In this document: positions 57,379-64,000 of the stretch, piece after piece
Numbering within the stretch: the stretch's first letter is position 1
Layout: every line of letters starts with the position of its first letter
Assembly (NCBI RefSeq): GCF_037201975.1
Contig: NZ_CP147520.1
Span: 3,100,001-3,164,000 of the forward strand
Length of the DNA: 64,000 nt
Source: Streptomyces sp. TG1A-60
Lineage (GTDB): Bacteria; Actinomycetota; Actinomycetes; Streptomycetales; Streptomycetaceae
Direction: 5' to 3'
The notes under the pieces: generated by a model
Told to the model about the DNA's origin: nothing
What the model saw: only the letters and a program-made list of their open reading frames with translations
The model's database searches: none
Translations under genes and position numbers: made by a program

Positions 57379-57636
57379 GCGTCCCCTCATGCAACCCGCC
57401 CTGACAGAGCCTCCATTGTCACCCACCCGCCAACCGCCCCACGCCCTGGGCCCCCTCAACCAGCCATCCGGCCTCCAGGCCCCTCACCACGCCCGCCCCA
57501 CACTTCACAACCGACGCCCGACATCTGACGCCGCCCCAGAAGGGGGCGCGGCACCCGGGCACGGAAAGGGCAGGGGTGGCGGGGGCGAGAACAACGCCCC
57601 ACCCACCGCCCCCGGCAGCCGCCCACGTCCCCTCGA

Positions 57637-59343
57637 CTACAGCGGCACTATGTCCGGTGCCCCCAGCCTCGCCGCGTCCGCCGTCAGATCATCCGGCTGC
57701 CGCTGCGACTCCCGCTCCGCCTCCACCCTCTTGCGATAGTGCTCGACCTCCCGCTCTATCTGGTCCTTGTCCCAGCCGAGCACCGGAGCCATCAGCTCCG
57801 CGGCCTCCCGCGCACTGCGCGTCCCCCGGTCGAACGTCTCGATCGAGATCCGCGTCCGCCGGGTGAGCACGTCGTCGAGGTGCCGCGCCCCCTCGTGCGA
57901 GGCGGCGTACACCACCTCGGCCCGCAGATAGTCGTCGGCGGCCTGCAACGGCTCCCCCAGGGTGGGGTCGCCGGCGATGAGGTCGAGCAGCTCCTCGGCG
58001 GCGGACCCGTACCGGTTCAGCAGGTGCTCCACCCGCACCACATGGAGCCCGGTACTCGCCGCGATCCGCGCCCGCCCGTTCCACAGCGCCCGGTAGCCCT
58101 CCGCCCCGAGCAGCGGCACGTCCTCGGTGACACACTCGGCGACCCGCTGGTCCAGCCCGTGCACGGCGGCGTCCACCGCGTCCTTGGCCATGACCCGGTA
58201 TGTCGTGTACTTGCCGCCGGCCACGACCACGAGCCCCGGCACCGGATGGGCGACGATGTGCTCGCGCGAGAGCTGGCTGGTGGCGTCCGACTCCCCGGCG
58301 AGCAACGGCCGGAGCCCCGCGTACACACCCTGCACGTCGTCCCGCGTCAGCGGCACCGCCAGCACGGAGTTCACATGCTCCAGCAGATAGTCGATGTCCG
58401 CGCTGGACGCCGCCGGATGCGCCTTGTCGAGGTCCCAGCCGGTGTCCGTCGTCCCCACGATCCAGTGCCGCCCCCAGGGGATCACGAACAGCACGGACTT
58501 CTCGGTCCGCAGGATCAGCCCGGTCGTGGAGTGGATCCGGTCCTTGGGTACGACCAGATGGATGCCCTTGGACGCCTGTACGTGGAACTGCCCGCGTTCG
58601 CCGACCATCGCCTGGGTGTCGTCGGTCCACACCCCGGTGGCGTTCACCACCTGCCGGGCGCGGACCTCGTACTCCCCGCCCGCTTCGACGTCCCGCACCC
58701 TGGCCCCGACGACCCGCTCACCCTCACGCAGGAACCCGGCCACACGCGCGCGGTTGGCGACCTTCGCCCCGTACGACGCGGCCGTGCGCACCATGGTCGC
58801 CACATAGCGTGCGTCGTCCATCTGGGCGTCGTAGTACTGCAACGCCCCGACCAGCGCGTCCTTCTTCAGGCAGGGCGCGACGCGCAGCGCGTGACGGCGG
58901 GTCAGATGACGGTGCAGGGGCAGCCCCCGGCCATGCCCCCGGGCCATGGACATCCCGTCGTACATCGCGACGCCCGAGCCCGCGTAGAAACGCTCCCAGC
59001 CCTTGTGCTGCAAGGGGTAGAGGAACGGCACGGGCTTCACCAGATGGGGCGCGAGGCGCTCCAGCAGCAGCCCGCGTTCCTTCAACGCCTCCCGCACGAG
59101 GGCGAAGTCGAGCATCTCCAGATAGCGCAGGCCTCCGTGGATCAGTTTGCTGGACCTGCTGGAGGTGCCCGACGCCCAGTCACGTGCCTCGACCAGGCCG
59201 GTGGACAGACCGCGCGTCACGGCGTCCATGGCCGTGCCCGCACCGACCACGCCACCACCCACGACCAGCACATCCAGCTCGCGCTCGGCCATACCCGCCA
59301 GTGACTCGGCGCGCTGCGCCGGTCCCAGTGCCGCTGTCCTCAC
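57637..59343 (-). CDS. glpD: Aerobic glycerol-3-phosphate dehydrogenase
   Basis: GlpD oxidises glycerol-3-phosphate to dihydroxyacetone phosphate with FAD and passes electrons to quinone at the membrane. The 568-residue protein has DVLVVGGGVVGAGTAMDAVTRG (FAD site near residue 25), GTSSRSSKLIHGGLRYLE, which is diagnostic for GlpD, and WIVGTTDTGWD and GLVVVAGGKYTTYRVMAKDAVD. The GTG start has GGGAGGCAGCG. It is a single gene, divergent from the nucleotide-sugar dehydrogenase homologue across 272 bases; a small hairpin (CGCCCC/GGGGCG near 57532-57548) lies after its stop. No glycerol kinase or facilitator gene is in the window. Confidence 0.96.
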   Translation of the reverse strand: MRTAALGPAQRAESLAGMAERELDVLVVGGGVVGAGTAMDAVTRGLSTGLVEARDWASGTSSRSSKLIHGGLRYLEMLDFALVREALKERGLLLERLAPHLVKPVPFLYPLQHKGWERFYAGSGVAMYDGMSMARGHGRGLPLHRHLTRRHALRVAPCLKKDALVGALQYYDAQMDDARYVATMVRTAASYGAKVANRARVAGFLREGERVVGARVRDVEAGGEYEVRARQVVNATGVWTDDTQAMVGERGQFHVQASKGIHLVVPKDRIHSTTGLILRTEKSVLFVIPWGRHWIVGTTDTGWDLDKAHPAASSADIDYLLEHVNSVLAVPLTRDDVQGVYAGLRPLLAGESDATSQLSREHIVAHPVPGLVVVAGGKYTTYRVMAKDAVDAAVHGLDQRVAECVTEDVPLLGAEGYRALWNGRARIAASTGLHVVRVEHLLNRYGSAAEELLDLIAGDPTLGEPLQAADDYLRAEVVYAASHEGARHLDDVLTRRTRISIETFDRGTRSAREAAELMAPVLGWDKDQIEREVEHYRKRVEAERESQRQPDDLTADAARLGAPDIVPL

Positions 59344-59615
59344 CGCTGCCTCCCGCTGTTTGTCGCGCTGGCCTCACCTGCCCGGCAAGACCCGGCTCAC
59401 ATCCCCCATGCCCAGAATTCTGACCGTGTTGCCCGAGATCGGCCACCACCCGCCCCCAGCCTGTGGACAACCCTCCGTGACGCGTGAAGAAATGCGGCAC
59501 CCCAATCCCGCATATCGGTCATATTTACGCCTAGTCTGACATTGCGCTCGCTCATACAGTCCACAGGGCTTGCGCGCCTGTCCCGTTTCGGTTACTGGGA
59601 AGGACGGCCCACGCC

Positions 59616-60824
59616 ATGCCCGCAGATCTCGCCGTGATCGGACTCGGCCAGTTGGGCCTGCCGCTGGCCCAGGCCGCCGTCGCCGCCGGCATCCCCACGC
59701 TCGGTTACCGCACCGGCCCCGAGGGCGGCTCCCTCACCCCCGCCGAACTGCGCCGCATGCTCGCCCGTGGCTTCAAGCCCACCACCAGCCCCGCCGAACT
59801 CGGCCGCGTCCGCACGGCCGTCGTCTGCGCCCCCGTCCCCGGGGGCGCAGACGGCGCACCCGACCTCACCCAGGTGGCGGACGCCGCCCGCACCCTGGCC
59901 GCCCGCCTCCGCCCGCACACCACGGTCATCCTGGAGTCCCCGGTCCACCCGGGCACCACCGAGGAATTCCTCCGTCCGCTCCTGGAAGAGGGCTCGGGCC
60001 TGCGCGCGGGCCGCGACTTCCACCTCGCCTACTCCCCCGCCCGCGTCGATCCGGGCAACCGCGACTTCGGCCCCGCCAACACCCCCAAGGTGATCGGCGG
60101 CCTCACCCCGGCCTGCACCGAGTCGGCCGCCGCCTTCTACGGCCGCCTCACCGACAAGGTGGTACGCGCGCGCGGCCCCCGCGAGGCGGAGACGGTGCAA
60201 CTCCTGGAGACCAACTACCGCCACGTCAACATCGCCCTCGTCAACGAGATGGCCGCCCTCTGCCACGACCTGGGCGTCGACCTGTGGGACGTCATCCGCT
60301 GCGCCGAGACGAAGCCCTTCGGCTTCCAGGCCTTCCGCCCCGGCCCCGGCGTGGGCGGCCACGCTCTCTCCCAGGACCTGTCAGGCCACGCCCCCCGCTC
60401 TCTCCGCATGGTCGAACAGGCCCAGCGCGTCAACAACCGCATGCCCCAGTACGTCGTCCAGCGGGCCGCCACCCTCCTCAACGAGCACGGCAAGTCCGCC
60501 CGGGGCGCCCGCGTCCTCCTCCTCGGGATCACCTACAAGCCCGACGTCCCCGACCAACAGGGCACGCCCGCCGACGAGATCGCCCGCCGCCTCCTCGAAC
60601 TCGGCGCCCACGTCAGCTACCACGACCCCCACATCCCCGCCTGGAGCATCCTCGACCGCCCCATCCCCCGAGCCGACTCCCTCTACGAGGCCACCGCCGA
60701 CGCCGACCTGACGATCCTCCTCCAGCACCACCGCACCTACGACCTCCAGGGCCTGTCGGTGAAGGCCCAGCTGCTGCTGGACACCCGGGGGGTCACACCC
60801 ACCGGGGCGGCACACAGGTTGTGA
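59616..60824 (+). CDS. Nucleotide-sugar dehydrogenase homologue lacking catalytic residues
   Basis: The 402-residue protein has the UDP-GlcNAc/ManNAcA dehydrogenase layout. An N-terminal Rossmann domain (DLAVIGLGQLGLPLAQAAVAAGI) and SPVHPGTTEEFLRP are followed by YSPARVDPGN, NYRHVNIALVNEMA, and the C-terminal domain LLLGITYKPDVPD. The two catalytic residues are absent: the active-site Lys position is Gln195 (AETVQLLETN) and the active-site Cys position is Ala250 (GPGVGGHALSQD, where active enzymes have GGHC). NAD and substrate may still bind, but oxidation to the acid is not expected. It may be a regulatory or diverged paralogue. Start ATG at 59616. It stands alone after glpD. Confidence 0.85.
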   Translation: MPADLAVIGLGQLGLPLAQAAVAAGIPTLGYRTGPEGGSLTPAELRRMLARGFKPTTSPAELGRVRTAVVCAPVPGGADGAPDLTQVADAARTLAARLRPHTTVILESPVHPGTTEEFLRPLLEEGSGLRAGRDFHLAYSPARVDPGNRDFGPANTPKVIGGLTPACTESAAAFYGRLTDKVVRARGPREAETVQLLETNYRHVNIALVNEMAALCHDLGVDLWDVIRCAETKPFGFQAFRPGPGVGGHALSQDLSGHAPRSLRMVEQAQRVNNRMPQYVVQRAATLLNEHGKSARGARVLLLGITYKPDVPDQQGTPADEIARRLLELGAHVSYHDPHIPAWSILDRPIPRADSLYEATADADLTILLQHHRTYDLQGLSVKAQLLLDTRGVTPTGAAHRL

Positions 60825-61390
60825 GGGGGGCGCACGAGACAGCCCTGGCCTCCGGGGACGGTGGCAGAGGTCGCCCCACGCCGGTACCGTACAGAAACGA
60901 GTGGAGCCCGCCGCAGTCGGTCGCTGCGACAGGCTCCTGAATGGATCACGGAGTGTCCACCCCTAATTTCCCTAGGAGTGGCCGCTCACCATCCGAAGAT
61001 CCGCAAGATCCACCTCCTCCGGCACTGAACCATCCGAAGACGGAGTCGGTCCCAGTGGGTGGGCTTGCGGTGACGTCCCATGGGCGCCCGCGTCCACGAC
61101 ACCGCCCATTGACCCGGTAGGCGGTCCGTCGGAAATCGGGCCGGGCCCCGAGGGCGGGGGGCGGGGGGCGGGCCATGTCCCTGGAAGGGGGCGCTCCAGG
61201 AAACTGGGGCGCCAGCACGGACGCTATCGCCTCACTACGCCCGTTCGGCCCGCATTCGTCCCGAACGCAACCACGTGCCCCCACCCACGGCTCACGCCCC
61301 CACCAGCCCACTCGGGCACACAAAAGGGGCCCGGTCACCCACGCGGGCAACCGAACCCCTCCCTCCGCTCAAGCCGAGCGCGGCGTCACC
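60825..61390. other. 566-base intergenic region before guaB3
   Basis: No gene is supported on either strand. The right end holds the guaB3 terminator. The tract near 61140-61170 is very G-rich, with two runs of six G, which shows that such runs are preserved in parts of this assembly. Confidence 0.5.
61322..61359 (-). terminator. Intrinsic terminator of guaB3
   Basis: On the minus strand, GGGGTTCGGT pairs with ACCGGGCCCC (including G-T pairs) with an inner GCCC/GGGT pairing, followed by TTTTG. It is 32 bases past the guaB3 stop. Confidence 0.8.
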
Positions 61391-62515
61391 TCACCGCTTG
61401 TGCTGCGAGTCCGCCACCGTCACCTCGACGCGCTGGAACTCCTTCAGCTCGCTGTACCCGGTGGTGGCCATCGCGCGGCGCAGCGCACCGAAGAGGTTCA
61501 TGGAACCGTCGGGCGTGTGCGACGGCCCGGTGAGGACCTCCTCGATCGTGCCGACGGTGCCGAGGTCGACCTTCTTGCCGCGCGGCAGTTCCTCGTTCAC
61601 CGCCTCCATGCCCCAGTGGTTGCCCTTGCCGGGCGCGTCCGTGGCGCGGGCCAGCGGGGAGCCCATCATCACCGCGTCGGCGCCGCAGGCGATGGCCTTG
61701 GGGATGTCGCCGGACCAGCCGACACCGCCGTCGGCGATGACGTGCACGTACCGGCCGCCGGACTCGTCCATGTAGTCCCGGCGGGCGGCGGCGACGTCCG
61801 CGACGGCGGTGGCCATCGGGACCTGGATGCCCAGCACGTTGCGCGTGGTGTGGGCCGCACCGCCACCGAAGCCGACGAGGACACCGGCCGCGCCGGTGCG
61901 CATCAGGTGCAGGGCGGCCGTGTACGTGGCGCAGCCGCCGACGATCACCGGGACGTCCAGCTCGTAGATGAACTGCTTCAGGTTCAGCGGCTCGTGCGAG
62001 CCGGAGACATGCTCCGCCGACACGGTCGTACCGCGGATGACGAAGATGTCGACGCCCGCGTCCACGACGGCCTTGGAGAACTGGGCCGTGCGCTGCGGGG
62101 AGAGCGCGGCGGCGGTGACCACGCCGGAGTCGCGCACCTCCTTGATGCGCTGCCCGATCAGCTCCTCCTTGATGGGAGCCGCGTAGATCTCCTGGAGCCG
62201 GCGGGTCGCGGCCTCGTCGGGCATCCCGGTGATCTCGTCGAGCAGCGGTTGCGGGTCCTCGTGCCGAGTCCACAGGCCTTCGAGGTTCAGGACGCCGAGG
62301 CCGCCGAGCTCGCCGATGCGGATCGCGGTGTCCGGGGAGACGACCGAGTCCATGGGGGCGGCCAGGAAGGGCAGCTCGAAGCGGTAGGCGTCGATCTGCC
62401 AGGCGATCGAGACCTCCTTCGGGTCGCGCGTACGACGGCTGGGGACGACGGCGATGTCGTCGAAGGCGTACGCCCGGCGGCCGCGCTTGCCGCGCCCGAT
62501 CTCGATCTCAGTCAC
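61391..62515 (-). CDS. guaB3: GuaB3 family IMP dehydrogenase-related protein (probable GMP reductase type)
   Basis: The 374-residue protein has the IMPDH/GMPR barrel but lacks the CBS domains of GuaB. It starts [32 protein letters not shown], typical of GuaB3, and has [51 protein letters not shown], and [33 protein letters not shown]. The true IMPDH active-site loop GSICTTR is not present. Recent work on cyanobacterial GuaB3 supports GMP reductase activity (GMP to IMP), which I apply here by family only. It lies 115 bases after guaB on the same strand, separated by a terminator. Confidence 0.93.
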   Translation of the reverse strand: MTEIEIGRGKRGRRAYAFDDIAVVPSRRTRDPKEVSIAWQIDAYRFELPFLAAPMDSVVSPDTAIRIGELGGLGVLNLEGLWTRHEDPQPLLDEITGMPDEAATRRLQEIYAAPIKEELIGQRIKEVRDSGVVTAAALSPQRTAQFSKAVVDAGVDIFVIRGTTVSAEHVSGSHEPLNLKQFIYELDVPVIVGGCATYTAALHLMRTGAAGVLVGFGGGAAHTTRNVLGIQVPMATAVADVAAARRDYMDESGGRYVHVIADGGVGWSGDIPKAIACGADAVMMGSPLARATDAPGKGNHWGMEAVNEELPRGKKVDLGTVGTIEEVLTGPSHTPDGSMNLFGALRRAMATTGYSELKEFQRVEVTVADSQHKR

Positions 62516-62574
62516 GTGTGTGGCCTTTCCCTGATGCGTTCAGCGTCTTCCAGTATCGCCGACGGGTACGACAA

Positions 62575-62603
62575 GGGCGGCCCCGGATGCTCCGGGGCCG
62601 CCC
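62575..62603 (-). terminator. Terminator between guaB and guaB3
   Basis: A perfect 12-bp stem GGGCGGCCCCGG / CCGGGGCCGCCC with a five-base loop, 27 bases past the guaB stop. It may reduce read-through into guaB3. Confidence 0.8.
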
Positions 62604-62630
62604 TGACCGCACCGTGGCAAGGCCCGCTGA

Positions 62631-64000
<1,370 letters not shown>

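Noticed and set aside
55090..57528. An 812-codon plus-strand open frame over kinase 5
   Set aside because: The minus-strand kinase is unmistakable; the plus frame is compositional.

Overview
The window is high-GC actinobacterial chromosome and almost certainly Streptomyces. Codon third positions are strongly G/C, GTG starts are frequent, ATGA/GTGA stop-start overlaps are common, and the gene order matches what I recall of the S. coelicolor SCO4770-SCO4814 neighbourhood. No rRNA, tRNA, CRISPR array, prophage or intact insertion sequence was seen. It is mostly core metabolism and cell-envelope genes, with some Streptomyces-typical accessory modules.

Layout from left to right. 0-8.6 kb: purN-purH, a small membrane protein carrying a 127-bp MITE-like insertion at its stop codon, a PerM/DUF6350 membrane protein, a divergent sigma-like protein with a C-terminal membrane anchor, and sucC-sucD. 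9.0-17.2 kb: two divergent operons, MoxR ATPase-DUF5682-vWA to the left and SWIM zinc finger-DUF5691 to the right. Each has a promoter resembling the LexA-independent (RecA-NDp/PafBC) DNA-damage promoter. This is the best candidate here for an undescribed system. 17.4-19.3 kb: icmB and a frameshifted lipase. 19.6-27.4 kb: cell-wall hydrolases (M23, two NlpC/P60, one behind a c-di-AMP riboswitch) around pcrA, whose reading frame is broken by one base but which has its own DNA-damage promoter. 27.5-31.7 kb: a LiaRSF-like envelope-stress module with PspC domains. 31.9-36.2 kb: DoxX, a membrane protein, a DUF4429 fragment, a class II aldolase and an F420/FMN enzyme. 36.2-45.7 kb: guaA, a minisatellite, chorismate mutase behind an attenuator-like hairpin, a lipoprotein, a GMC oxidoreductase, a succinate-semialdehyde dehydrogenase and a diacylglycerol-kinase-like enzyme. 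46.0-57.4 kb: five tandem eukaryotic-type Ser/Thr kinase genes, one of them a pseudokinase. 57.6-64 kb: glpD, a nucleotide-sugar dehydrogenase homologue without its catalytic residues, guaB3 and the 3' part of guaB.

Functional themes are purine/GMP synthesis (purN, purH, guaA, guaB, guaB3), the TCA cycle (sucCD), envelope remodelling and sensing (PerM, M23, NlpC/P60, Lia-like module, kinases), and DNA-damage response (pcrA and the MoxR/vWA/SWIM module).

Sequence quality: three genes (lipase, pcrA, response regulator) each lose frame by one missing base in a run of five C/G, and a fourth small gene also looks frame-shifted. This points to homopolymer errors in the assembly rather than real pseudogenes. 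Start sites were chosen by ribosome-binding site and family length. Family names come from motif recognition, not searches.
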